From the NCBI GenBank assembly GCA_000415505.1, contig KE354237.1:1-41386 (forward strand): DNA of 41,386 nt, written 5' to 3'. The translations under genes were made by a program, and so were the position numbers. Numbering within the stretch: position 1 is the stretch's first letter; the number at the start of each line of letters is the position of its first letter. Under the pieces are notes generated by a model that had not been told where the DNA came from, made no database searches, and saw only the letters and a program-made list of their open reading frames with translations. Shown one piece after another: positions 7,516 to 14,930 of this stretch. The DNA is from Streptomyces afghaniensis 772. Its GTDB lineage: Bacteria > Actinomycetota > Actinomycetes > Streptomycetales > Streptomycetaceae.

Positions 7516-8736
7516 TTGACCGGGACCTCGGCGCAGGCCGCGCCACCCCGCACCACCGTGGCGCGGCCCCTGTTCAGTCCGTTCGCCGTCGTCGCGTCGT
7601 GCGTGGGCTTCGCCCTGATCGGGGCCCTGCAGGCGCTGTACGGTCCGGCGATCCCCGCGTTCCGCACCGAGTTCGGCCTGTCGCCGGCCGCCGCCGGGCT
7701 GAGCCTGAGCGCTCACTTCGTCGGCGGCGTGGCCGGTGTGCTGCTGCTCAACCGGGTGCACGGGCGGCTGGGCAACAGAACGCTGCTGTCCGCCTCGTAC
7801 GCGCTGATGGCTCTCGGCGGGGCCGGCTTCGCGCTGGCCCCGGCCTGGCCGTGGGCGCTGGCCTGCGCGCTGGTGACCGGGGTGGGCTTCGGCGGCATCG
7901 ACTACGGCCTCAACCAGCTGTTCTCGGTGGGGTTCGGCCGCCGCAGCCCCGCCATGCTCAACATCATCGGCGCGGCCTACGGCCTCGGTGCCGTGGGCGG
8001 TCCCGCACTTCTGGGGCTGCTGGGCCCGGGCGAGTACCCGGCCGTCTTCGCCGGGTTCGCCGCGCTGTCCGCCGCACTGGTGCTGGCGCAGCGCGGCGTG
8101 CGCGAGGGCGGGGACGCGCCCGCCCCGTCGCCGTCAGGCGAGGAGGGCGAGGAGAGCGAGGCGGGGACTCCCGGGCTGCGGTCCTCGGTGGCCCTGGTCG
8201 TCTCGGTCTTCATCGCGCTGTACGTCCTGATGGTGGCGGTGGAGACCGGGGTCGGCGGCTGGGAGCCGACGCATCTGGAGTCCGTCGGGCACGACGCGGC
8301 GACCGCCGCCACGGCGACCTCGGCCTTCTGGCTCATGGTGACCGTGGGACGACTGCTGGTCGCACCGCTGACCCTGCGCTGGTCCGTGCAGACGATCATG
8401 GTCGTCAGCTCCGTCGGCATGGTGGTCTGCCTGCTGCTCGCCCTCGTCCCGGCGGCGGCGCCCTACGCGTACGCCGGTGTCGGCCTCTTCCACGCGCCGA
8501 TCTTCCCGACGGGGCTGCCGTGGCTGTCCCGGGCGGTGCCGCGGGCGCGGCGGGCCGGGGCCTATGTGATCGCGGCCTCGATGATCGGCGGGGTGGCCGC
8601 CGGGCCGGTGCTGGGCAAGGGCATCGAACTGGCCGGTGTCGACGCCGTACCGGTGCTGCTGGCCCTGCCCGCGGCCGGTTGCCTCGCAGCCACCTGGTGG
8701 CTGATCCGGGCCACCCGGGACCGCTCGCCCTCCTGA
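7516..8736 (+). CDS. MFS transporter, probable product exporter
   Basis: A 406-residue integral membrane protein with about 12 hydrophobic segments and a charged loop (GDAPAPSPSGEEGEESEAG, about 196-214) splitting two six-helix halves, as in the Major Facilitator Superfamily. The start is a TTG at 7516 with a strong ribosome site (gaagagga) seven bases upstream; no better start is nearby. It sits between the kanosamine genes and the diaminopropionate genes, only 49 and 30 bases from them. I infer export of kanosamine or the final product and hence self-protection. Sugar uptake by an FucP/NanT-type carrier cannot be excluded from sequence. Confidence 0.82.
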   Translation: MTGTSAQAAPPRTTVARPLFSPFAVVASCVGFALIGALQALYGPAIPAFRTEFGLSPAAAGLSLSAHFVGGVAGVLLLNRVHGRLGNRTLLSASYALMALGGAGFALAPAWPWALACALVTGVGFGGIDYGLNQLFSVGFGRRSPAMLNIIGAAYGLGAVGGPALLGLLGPGEYPAVFAGFAALSAALVLAQRGVREGGDAPAPSPSGEEGEESEAGTPGLRSSVALVVSVFIALYVLMVAVETGVGGWEPTHLESVGHDAATAATATSAFWLMVTVGRLLVAPLTLRWSVQTIMVVSSVGMVVCLLLALVPAAAPYAYAGVGLFHAPIFPTGLPWLSRAVPRARRAGAYVIAASMIGGVAAGPVLGKGIELAGVDAVPVLLALPAAGCLAATWWLIRATRDRSPS

Positions 8737-8766
8737 ACCGCGAACTCGCTCACGTGAGAGGCTGCC

Positions 8767-9729
8767 ATGCTGTACGAGAACGCCAGCGACGTCATACTCG
8801 ACGATATTTTCCTCGAGCTCACCGGCTTCGTCCCCGGAGTGGAACTCGCCCTGAAAATGGAGGGGTTGAACCCGGCCGGGTCGATCAAACTGAAAACGGC
8901 GGTGGGACTCGTGGAGGCCGCCGAGAACAGCGGCGCCCTCGTCCCCGGCGGCCATGTCATCGAGTCCTCGTCGGGCAACCTGGGCATCGCGCTCAGCTCC
9001 GTCTGCGCCGCCCGGGGGTACGCCTTCACCTGTGTGGTGGACCCGAACACCTCGCAGCAGAGCAAGGCGCTGATGCGAGCCCTCGGAGCCGAGGTGGTCC
9101 TGGTCGGCGAACGCGACGCCTGCGGCGGCTATCTGCAGTCCCGCATCGACTACATCGCGGCGCGACTGCGCGAACACCCCTCGCTGGTTTGGCCGAACCA
9201 GTACGCGAACCAGGCCAATCCCCAGGCGCACCACGACACGACCGCACCCTCGATCATCAAGCAGTTCCCCACGGTCGACCACCTGTTCGTCGGGGCGGGC
9301 ACCACCGGGACGCTGATGGGCGTGGCCCGGTACTTCCGGCAGTACTCGCCGCGCACCCGGATCGTCGCCGTGGACACTGCAGGATCGATCACCTTCGGCT
9401 TCCCTCCGGGCCCCCGGCGCATCCCCGGACTCGGTACCAGCCGCCGGCCCGAGATCTTCCGTCCCGGTCAGGCCGACGAGACCGTCCTGGTGCCCGAGTC
9501 GGACGCGATCCGCATGTGCCGCCGGCTCGCGGCCGAACGGGGGCTGCTCCTCGGCGGATCGACCGGAGCTGTGCTGTCGGGTGTGCAGCGGCTGCGCGCG
9601 GACATCCCCTCCGGGTCCCGGGTGGTGGCGATCTCCCCGGACAACGGCGACCGCTACCTCCAGACCGTCTACAGCGACGAATGGGTCCTCGGCCACTACT
9701 CCCCCGCCGCCCTGGAAACGGCCGGCTGA
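8767..9729 (+). CDS. sbnA: SbnA-like PLP synthase: N-(2-amino-2-carboxyethyl)-L-glutamate synthase
   Basis: A 320-residue fold-type II PLP enzyme related to cysteine synthase. Lys41 in NPAGSIKLK is the Schiff-base lysine, SSSGN (67-71) is the substrate-carboxylate loop, and GAGTTGTLMG (about 177-186) binds the PLP phosphate. SbnA of staphyloferrin B synthesis replaces the phosphate of O-phospho-L-serine with the amino group of glutamate; SbnB then cleaves the adduct to L-2,3-diaminopropionate. The pairing with an SbnB homologue immediately downstream (37-base gap) is the standard signature of diaminopropionate synthesis in siderophore and antibiotic clusters and separates it from a housekeeping cysteine synthase. 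Confidence 0.87.
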   Translation: MLYENASDVILDDIFLELTGFVPGVELALKMEGLNPAGSIKLKTAVGLVEAAENSGALVPGGHVIESSSGNLGIALSSVCAARGYAFTCVVDPNTSQQSKALMRALGAEVVLVGERDACGGYLQSRIDYIAARLREHPSLVWPNQYANQANPQAHHDTTAPSIIKQFPTVDHLFVGAGTTGTLMGVARYFRQYSPRTRIVAVDTAGSITFGFPPGPRRIPGLGTSRRPEIFRPGQADETVLVPESDAIRMCRRLAAERGLLLGGSTGAVLSGVQRLRADIPSGSRVVAISPDNGDRYLQTVYSDEWVLGHYSPAALETAG

Positions 9730-9766
9730 ACCCGCGAACACCGTCTTGGGAGAACAGGAACAGAGC

Positions 9767-10774
9767 ATGTTCGAATTCAGCGTCATAGGGGGCCGAACGG
9801 CCCGGCAGATCATCGCCGACCACCGTCCCGGCATCGTGAGCGAGGTCAGGGAGACCTACCTCACCCACCGGGCCGGGGACACGGTGAACCCGGACAGCCA
9901 CTTCCTCCGCTTCCCGGAGAAGCCGGACAGCCGGATCATCGCCCTCCCCGCCTATCTCGGCGGCAAGCACGGGCTGGCGGGGATCAAGTGGATCTCCAGC
10001 TTCCCGCGCAACATCGAGCGGGGCGTTCCCCGCGCCTCGGCGGCCCTGCTGCTCAACGACTACACGACCGGCTACCCCTTCGCGGTGCTGGAGGCGTCCC
10101 AGATCAGCGCCGCCCGCACCGCGGCCTCCGCGGTGCTCGCCGCGGAGGTGCTCACGGGCGGCACCGCCGCCCGGCGGGTCCTCCTGGTGGGCGGCGGCAT
10201 CATCGCCCGCAACATCACGGAGTTCTTCGCCGCCCGGGGCTGGACCTTCGACAGCGTCGCGGTCCACGACCGCAGCCCGGAGTACGCCGCGGCGCTGGCC
10301 GACCACACCTCCGCCCGGCTCGGGTACGCCCCGGAGGTGGTGTCCGACCTGTCGGCCGAGCTGGAGAAAGCCGACCTCGTCGTCCTCGCCACCACCGCCG
10401 CCGTGCCGCACATCGTCGATCCGGGCTCCTTCGCCCCGGGCCAGGTGGTGCTGAACATCTCGCTGCGGGACATCGCCCCGGAGATCATCGCGGAGTCGTA
10501 CAACGTGGTCGACGACGTCGAGCACTGCCTCAAGGCCGACACCTCCGTGCATCTGGCCGAGCAGAAGTACGGCCATCGCGACTTCATCACCGGGACGCTG
10601 GCCGACGTCATGCGCGGGGACGCCGTGGCGGCAGACGACAAGCCCTTGGTCTTCTCGCCGTTCGGACTCGGCGTCCTGGACCTGGCGGTCGGCGCCTTCG
10701 TCTACCAGAAGGCCGTGGAGACCAACTCCCACACCGTCATCGAGGACTTCTTCGGGGAGACCCGGCGCTGGTAG
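9767..10774 (+). CDS. sbnB: SbnB-like dehydrogenase forming L-2,3-diaminopropionate (ornithine cyclodeaminase/mu-crystallin fold)
   Basis: A 335-residue NAD-dependent enzyme of the ornithine cyclodeaminase/mu-crystallin family. The Rossmann motif VLLVGGGIIARNI lies at about 138-150, with the family region GIKWISSFPRNIERGVPRASA upstream. SbnB oxidises N-(2-amino-2-carboxyethyl)-L-glutamate with NAD and water, giving L-2,3-diaminopropionate and 2-oxoglutarate. The ATG at 9767 has an AGGAA ribosome site; the frame stays open further upstream but overlaps sbnA and lacks one. With SbnA it forms a complete diaminopropionate module. Confidence 0.87.
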   Translation: MFEFSVIGGRTARQIIADHRPGIVSEVRETYLTHRAGDTVNPDSHFLRFPEKPDSRIIALPAYLGGKHGLAGIKWISSFPRNIERGVPRASAALLLNDYTTGYPFAVLEASQISAARTAASAVLAAEVLTGGTAARRVLLVGGGIIARNITEFFAARGWTFDSVAVHDRSPEYAAALADHTSARLGYAPEVVSDLSAELEKADLVVLATTAAVPHIVDPGSFAPGQVVLNISLRDIAPEIIAESYNVVDDVEHCLKADTSVHLAEQKYGHRDFITGTLADVMRGDAVAADDKPLVFSPFGLGVLDLAVGAFVYQKAVETNSHTVIEDFFGETRRW

Positions 10775-10841
10775 CCGCCGGCTCGCAGCCACCCGTCATC
10801 CGCTCGCGCCCGTCACCGCCCCTTCCGAAAGAGGACTAGCC

Positions 10842-11807
10842 ATGCAGCCCGCCCGCTTCCTGCCCGGCCCGCCCGCTCCCCGTCCGGAGCGCGGGATCTT
10901 CTCCCTCGGCGAACTGACGTCCGAGACCGTGCACCGACTGGCACGCCGCGCCTGCGACTTCCACGACGACCCGAAGGCCGGCGGACGGCCGCTGGACGGC
11001 CGGACGGTCGGAGTCCTGTTCACCCGGACCTCCACCCGGACCCGCACCGCGTTCACGGCCGGCGCCATCAAGCTCGGCGGTACGCCCGTGACGTTCGGTC
11101 CGGACGACCTCCAGACGAACACGGGCGAGTCGCTGACGGACACCGGTCGCGTGCTCGGTTCCATGCTGGACCTGCTGGTGGCCCGGACCTCGGGCCCGCT
11201 CCACGAGCTGCGCACGCTCTCCGGCTCCGGAGGCATCCCGGTGATCAACGCCATGGCGACCGAGGAGCACCCCACCCAGGGCATCTGCGACCTGGCCACC
11301 ATCTCCCTGGTCAGGGGCAGCCTCGAAGGCGTCAGGGTCCTGTACGTCGGAGAGGGCAACAACACGGCGACCGCCCTCGCCCAGGGGCTGTCACACGTCC
11401 CCGGCTGCCGGGTCACCTTCGCCACCCCGCCCGGGTACGGGCTCCCCGCGGACGTGCTGGAGGAGGCCGCCAAGCGCGGCGCCGAGCACGGCACGGAGTT
11501 GGTCGAGTCGCACTCCATGGACGAGCTGCCCGACCAGGTCGACTTCGTCTACACCACGCGCTGGCAGACGACCGGCACCAGCAAGGGCGACGCGCACTGG
11601 CGGCAGACGTTCCGCCCCTTCCACGTCGACGAGGCCCTCATGAACCGCTGGCCGGACGCCTGGTTCCTGCACGACCTGCCGGCGCACCGCGGCGACGAGG
11701 TCGCGGCCGGGGTGCTGGACGGAGAGCGGTCCGTGGCCTGGATCCAGGCCCGGATGAAGCTCACCAGCGCCATGGCGGCACTCGAGTGGGCGGCCGGGAC
11801 GGCCTGA
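10842..11807 (+). CDS. Ornithine/aspartate-carbamoyltransferase-family enzyme, predicted to carbamoylate diaminopropionate
   Basis: A 321-residue member of the ATCase/OTCase superfamily. The carbamoyl-phosphate site is intact: STRTRT (64-69) and HPTQ (143-146). The acceptor side is not that of ornithine carbamoyltransferase. The SMG loop is replaced by YTTRWQTTGT (237-246), and the HCLP motif reads HDLPA (277-281). This predicts a non-ornithine acceptor. Being directly downstream of sbnA/sbnB, the likely acceptor is L-2,3-diaminopropionate, giving 3-ureidoalanine (albizziine), as ureido-type diaminopropionate units arise in viomycin/capreomycin and zwittermicin pathways. The amino group of kanosamine is a less likely acceptor. 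The ATG at 10842 has a GAGGA ribosome site. Last gene of the operon; a hairpin follows at 11810. Confidence 0.8.
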   Translation: MQPARFLPGPPAPRPERGIFSLGELTSETVHRLARRACDFHDDPKAGGRPLDGRTVGVLFTRTSTRTRTAFTAGAIKLGGTPVTFGPDDLQTNTGESLTDTGRVLGSMLDLLVARTSGPLHELRTLSGSGGIPVINAMATEEHPTQGICDLATISLVRGSLEGVRVLYVGEGNNTATALAQGLSHVPGCRVTFATPPGYGLPADVLEEAAKRGAEHGTELVESHSMDELPDQVDFVYTTRWQTTGTSKGDAHWRQTFRPFHVDEALMNRWPDAWFLHDLPAHRGDEVAAGVLDGERSVAWIQARMKLTSAMAALEWAAGTA

Positions 11808-11809
11808 GA

Positions 11810-11825
11810 CCTCCGGTGCCGGAGG
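11810..11825 (+). terminator. Hairpin at the end of the biosynthetic operon
   Basis: CCTCCGG-TG-CCGGAGG is a perfect 7-base inverted repeat starting three bases after the carbamoyltransferase stop codon. It has no T-tract, as usual for Streptomyces terminators. Confidence 0.55.
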
Positions 11826-11832
11826 CCCGGGC

Positions 11833-11882
11833 CGTCAGCGGGCGGTTTCCGTGTGGACGTGCGCGGCGAGCCGGGCCGGCGC
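11833..11882 (-). pseudogene. Degenerate duplicate of the hemE 3' end
   Basis: Read leftward, this segment encodes RLAAHVHTETAR followed by TGA, against [15 protein letters not shown] at the true end of hemE 80 bases away (11915-11962). About 35 of the last 48 bases match, and many differences fall at third codon positions, as between diverged homologous genes. The 80-base offset puts it out of frame with hemE, so it is not translated as part of HemE. It lies exactly between the accessory operon and hemE. Confidence 0.6.
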
Positions 11883-11914
11883 GGGGTGGGTGCGGCCCCG
11901 CGCTCCGGGCCGCG

Positions 11915-12982
11915 TCAGCGCGCCGTGTGCGTGTGCACGTACTCCACCAGCCGCGTCAGCGCGTCCGGGTCCGTCGACGGCATGACGCCGTGGCCGAGGT
12001 TGAAGACATGGCCCTCGAGGTCCTTCGCCGAGTCCAGGACCTCGCGGGTCTTGGCCTCGACGGCCTCCGTCGGGGCGAACAGCACGGTCGGGTCGAGGTT
12101 GCCCTGGAGCGCCTTGCCGGGCCCGACGCGACGGGCGGCCTCGTCGAGCGGGACGCGCCAGTCGACGCCGACGACATCGGCGCCGGCCTCGCCCATGAGC
12201 CGCAGCAGCTCGCCGGTGCCGACGCCGAAGTGGATGCGCGGGACGCCGTAACCGGCCACGGCCTCGAAGACCTTCGCCGACGCGGGCAGCACCGAGCGCC
12301 GGTAGTCGACGGGGGCCAGCGCCCCAGCCCAGGAGTCGAACAGCTGGACCGCCGAGGCGCCTGCCTCGATCTGGACCTTCAGGAACGCGGCCGTGATGTC
12401 CGCGAGGCGGTCGAGCAGGTCGGCCCACAGCTCGGGGTCGCCGTACATCATCGCCTTGGCGTTCTCGTACGTCCGGGACGGGCCGCCCTCGACGAGGTAG
12501 CTGGCGAGGGTGAAGGGGGCGCCGGCGAAGCCGATCAGGGGCGTGCTGCCGAGTTCGCGGGTGAGCAGGCCGATGGCCTCGGTGACGTAGGAGACGTCCT
12601 CGGGGGTCAGATCGCGCAGCTGGGCGAGGTCCGCGCGGGTGCGGACCGGGCGCTCGACGACCGGGCCGACACCGGGCTTGATGTCGAGGTCGACGCCGAT
12701 GGCCTTGAGCGGGACGACGATGTCGCTGAAGTAGATCGCCGCGTCGACACCGTGCCGGCGCACCGGCTGGAGCGTGATCTCGGTGACCAGTTCGGGCCGC
12801 ATGCAGGACTCGAGCATCGCGATGCCCTCGCGGACCTTGCGGTACTCCGGCAGTGAGCGCCCGGCCTGCCGCATGAACCACACCGGCGTGTGCGGCACGG
12901 GCTCGCGCCGGCAGGCCTTGAGGAAGGCTGAGTCGTACGTGGCGGACGGCTGCTGGGCCCGGGGGGCGTCGTTGGCACTCAC
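11915..12982 (-). CDS. hemE: Uroporphyrinogen III decarboxylase
   Basis: A 355-residue cytoplasmic enzyme that removes four carboxyl groups from uroporphyrinogen III to form coproporphyrinogen III in haem synthesis. The family signature [16 protein letters not shown] lies at about 32-47 and carries the substrate-binding arginines, and the second signature region ([12 protein letters not shown]) is near 150. Length is normal. The start is a GTG at 12982. It diverges from the DUF3000 gene across about 100 bases and converges on the accessory operon. Housekeeping gene, as expected for this chromosomal neighbourhood. Confidence 0.95.
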   Translation of the reverse strand: MSANDAPRAQQPSATYDSAFLKACRREPVPHTPVWFMRQAGRSLPEYRKVREGIAMLESCMRPELVTEITLQPVRRHGVDAAIYFSDIVVPLKAIGVDLDIKPGVGPVVERPVRTRADLAQLRDLTPEDVSYVTEAIGLLTRELGSTPLIGFAGAPFTLASYLVEGGPSRTYENAKAMMYGDPELWADLLDRLADITAAFLKVQIEAGASAVQLFDSWAGALAPVDYRRSVLPASAKVFEAVAGYGVPRIHFGVGTGELLRLMGEAGADVVGVDWRVPLDEAARRVGPGKALQGNLDPTVLFAPTEAVEAKTREVLDSAKDLEGHVFNLGHGVMPSTDPDALTRLVEYVHTHTAR

Positions 12983-13071
12983 GGGCCAAGTTTCGCACGC
13001 CCCCGATGGGCGTGATCCAGCCCCTGGAGAGGCGCGGGGTGTCTAGCCCGGCACCCGGGCTCCGGTCCCCG

Positions 13072-13077
13072 TAATCT
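13072..13077 (+). promoter_or_regulatory. -10 box for a leaderless DUF3000 mRNA
   Basis: TAATCT fits TANNNT and ends six bases before the ATG at 13084, placing the transcription start at the A of the start codon. No Shine-Dalgarno sequence is present. The -35 region is not recognisable. Confidence 0.45.
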
Positions 13078-13083
13078 TCCGGC

Positions 13084-13758
13084 ATGGCTGCGGCTCAGGG
13101 ACGACTGTCGGACGGCGCTGGCGGAATGGACGAAGCGAAGGACACCGAGAAAGACCGGCGGGAGGCGGACACCGCCCCGCTGCCCTTCCGGGCCGCCGTC
13201 GACGCGCTCAGGTCGGCGCGGCTGCGGCCCCAGATCGAGGTCGAGCCGACGCCCCCGCCGAAGCGGCTCGCCCCCTACGCCCACGCCCTGGAGGCCGCGG
13301 TCGTCGACGGTGACCAGGACCTGGCCGACGGCCGGCTGGTGCTGCTGCACGACCCGGCGGGGCACGACGCCTGGCAGGGCACGTTCCGGCTGGTGACGCT
13401 GGTGCGCGCGGAACTGGAGCCGGAGATGGCCGCGGACCCGCTGCTGCCGGAGGTGTGCTGGTCCTGGCTGACCGGCGCGCTCCAGACGCGCGGGCTGACG
13501 TACGGGGAGCCGAGCGGCACCGTCACGCGGGCGAGTTCGCACTACTTCGGCGGTCTCTCGGCGCGCCCGGCCGCCTCGCAGATCGAGATCCGAGCCTCCT
13601 GGACGCCGCGCGAGGGCCTGGGCGGGGTCCCGGACACGGCCGCGCACCTGGCGTCCTGGTGCGATCTGCTCGCCCAGGTCGCGGGGCTGCCGCCGGCCGG
13701 GCCGGGGGACGCGTCGGTGGTGACGCTGCCGCAGCGGCGAGGACCGCAGTCCCGCTGA
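13084..13758 (+). CDS. DUF3000-family protein
   Basis: A 224-residue soluble protein that I recognise as the DUF3000 protein conserved in actinobacteria beside hemE and ribonuclease D. The first 35 residues are charged and probably disordered. The core (about 36-200) includes LPEVCWSWLTGALQTRG and SHYFGGLSARPAASQIEIRASW. No catalytic motif, signal peptide or membrane segment is visible and no biochemical function is known to me. The start at 13084 looks leaderless. A perfect 8-base hairpin follows the stop. Confidence 0.85.
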   Translation: MAAAQGRLSDGAGGMDEAKDTEKDRREADTAPLPFRAAVDALRSARLRPQIEVEPTPPPKRLAPYAHALEAAVVDGDQDLADGRLVLLHDPAGHDAWQGTFRLVTLVRAELEPEMAADPLLPEVCWSWLTGALQTRGLTYGEPSGTVTRASSHYFGGLSARPAASQIEIRASWTPREGLGGVPDTAAHLASWCDLLAQVAGLPPAGPGDASVVTLPQRRGPQSR

Positions 13759-13773
13759 CCGAACCAGTTCCGA

Positions 13774-13800
13774 CCCCGTACTGATCGAACTTGTACGGGG
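13774..13800 (+). terminator. Hairpin after the DUF3000 gene
   Basis: CCCCGTAC and GTACGGGG are perfect 8-base arms around an 11-base loop, 15 bases after the stop codon. It separates this gene from the developmentally controlled whiI promoter downstream. Confidence 0.6.
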
Positions 13801-13975
13801 CGGTCAACCATGCCCTGTCGACGATCACACCTGCGTCCCCCTCTTGGCCGAATCACTTTGTCGATACGGCCACTTTCGACCGCGTACCGACGCAGACCGA
13901 AACCGTCCGGCCTTCGAATGATCGACCGCGTGTCCGAATTGTACGGATTGTTATCACCGATTCGTGATCATTCTC

Positions 13976-14003
13976 TAAAGGCGGACGGGCTGGGTGCCGA
14001 AGA
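13976..14003 (+). promoter_or_regulatory. Sigma-WhiG-type promoter of whiI
   Basis: TAAA (13976-13979), exactly 16 bases, then GCCGAAGA (13996-14003). The sigma-WhiG (flagellar-type) consensus is about TAAA-N15/16-GCCGATAA. It lies about 80 bases upstream of the whiI GTG in a relatively A/T-rich stretch. whiI is an established sigma-WhiG target in S. coelicolor, so motif and context agree. The remainder of the 13759-14081 gap shows no gene. Confidence 0.85.
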
Positions 14004-14081
14004 CGACTGTGACCTTGAAAGCACGGTTCGTCCCGGCTTAAACCCCACGAGCCGGTCCCGTCCCGCACCCCAGGAGGCCTG

Positions 14082-14744
14082 GTGTCCGTTCTCCTCGAGC
14101 AGCCCGCAAGCCTGGTCGCCTACCGCCCGAACAAGCCGACCGCCATGGTGGTCGTGGCCGACCCGCGCGTCCGCTCCACCGTCACCCGCCACCTGTGGGC
14201 GCTCGGTGTGCGCGATGTCATCGAGGCCTCGTCCATCGCGGAGGCTCGTCCCCGCATCGGCAACCCCCGCGACATCTGCGTCGCCGACGTCCACCTGCCG
14301 GACGGCTCCGGCCTCACCCTGCTGTCGGAGACCCGCGCCGCGGGCTGGCCCAACGGGCTCGCTCTCTCCGCCGCCGACGACATCGGCGCCGTGCGCAACG
14401 CGCTCGCCGGCGGTGTGAAGGGCTACGTCGTCACCGGCACCCGCACCAACGTCGGGCTCCCCACCCGGCCGGGTGCCGCTCCCATCGGCGCCGCCGCCGC
14501 GCGCCTGCACCGCCGCCCCCCGGGTGCCCCGAGCCACCCGGGCGGCTACCGCGAGCTGTCCGGCCGCGAGGTCGAGGTGCTGCGGCTGGTCGCAGAGGGC
14601 CAGTCGAACAAGGCGATCGGCGTATCGATGGGCCTGTCCGCACTGACCGTCAAGAGCCACCTCGCCCGCATCGCCCGCAAGCTCGGCACGGGTGACCGCG
14701 CCGGCATGGTCGCGGTGGCCCTGCGTACCGGAATCATTCACTGA
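14082..14744 (+). CDS. whiI: WhiI, orphan atypical response regulator for sporulation
   Basis: A 220-residue regulator with an N-terminal receiver-like domain (about 18-125) and a C-terminal LuxR/NarL helix-turn-helix (SGREVEVLRLVAEGQSNKAI region, about 158-217). In the receiver, the phospho-acceptor-position Asp69 (VADVHLPDGSG), Ser96 and Lys113 are present, but the usual acidic pair after strand 1 is reduced to one residue (Asp27 in VVADPR), so ordinary phosphorylation is doubtful. No histidine kinase is adjacent. WhiI is known to be required for sporulation septation in aerial hyphae and to bind DNA as a heterodimer with BldM. The GTG at 14082 has AGGAGG four bases upstream. Expression is expected from the sigma-WhiG promoter at 13976. 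Confidence 0.93.
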   Translation: MSVLLEQPASLVAYRPNKPTAMVVVADPRVRSTVTRHLWALGVRDVIEASSIAEARPRIGNPRDICVADVHLPDGSGLTLLSETRAAGWPNGLALSAADDIGAVRNALAGGVKGYVVTGTRTNVGLPTRPGAAPIGAAAARLHRRPPGAPSHPGGYRELSGREVEVLRLVAEGQSNKAIGVSMGLSALTVKSHLARIARKLGTGDRAGMVAVALRTGIIH

Positions 14745-14786
14745 CCCGCTTCACGATGACCTTTTGTGATCATGCGCTCACGTGAA

Positions 14787-14807
14787 CGGGACCGGCCGCG
14801 GGTCCCG
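14787..14807 (+). terminator. Hairpin after whiI
   Basis: CGGGACC and GGTCCCG are perfect 7-base arms with a 7-base loop, 43 bases after the whiI stop. A plausible T-less terminator separating whiI from rnd. Confidence 0.5.
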
Positions 14808-14870
14808 CTCATGTCACTCACGGTTCGCGCACCCGACACTCCCCCGACCTGACTGGTTTGCGACCCCCGG

Positions 14871-14904
14871 GCGCCCGTCGACGGAACGTTCCGTCGACGG
14901 GCGC
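14871..14904. repeat. 34-base perfect palindrome upstream of rnd
   Basis: The 17-base half-sites 14871-14887 and 14888-14904 are exact reverse complements with no spacer, centred on AACGTT. It could form a very stable hairpin (second terminator for whiI) or be a double-stranded protein site. It overlaps the expected -35 region of the leaderless rnd promoter. Confidence 0.75.
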
Positions 14905-14924
14905 TGTCCATACACGGATACCCT
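14894..14924 (+). promoter_or_regulatory. Candidate leaderless promoter of rnd
   Basis: TACCCT (14919-14924) fits TANNNT and ends six bases before the GTG at 14931, so transcription would start at the start codon. A weak -35-like TCGACG (14894-14899, 19-base spacing) is part of the palindrome. No ribosome site is present. Confidence 0.4.
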
Positions 14925-14930
14925 TGACAT

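Noticed and set aside
10842-11807. Housekeeping ornithine carbamoyltransferase (argF)
   Set aside because: The SMG and HCLP motifs are replaced, and the gene sits in the diaminopropionate operon, not with arg genes.
14765-14783. TGTGA...TCACG resembling a Crp site after whiI
   Set aside because: The arms are eight bases apart instead of six, and the site is downstream of a gene, before a terminator.
14924-14929. TTGACA directly before the rnd GTG
   Set aside because: As a -35 box it would place transcription inside the gene; the TACCCT box fits a leaderless start better.
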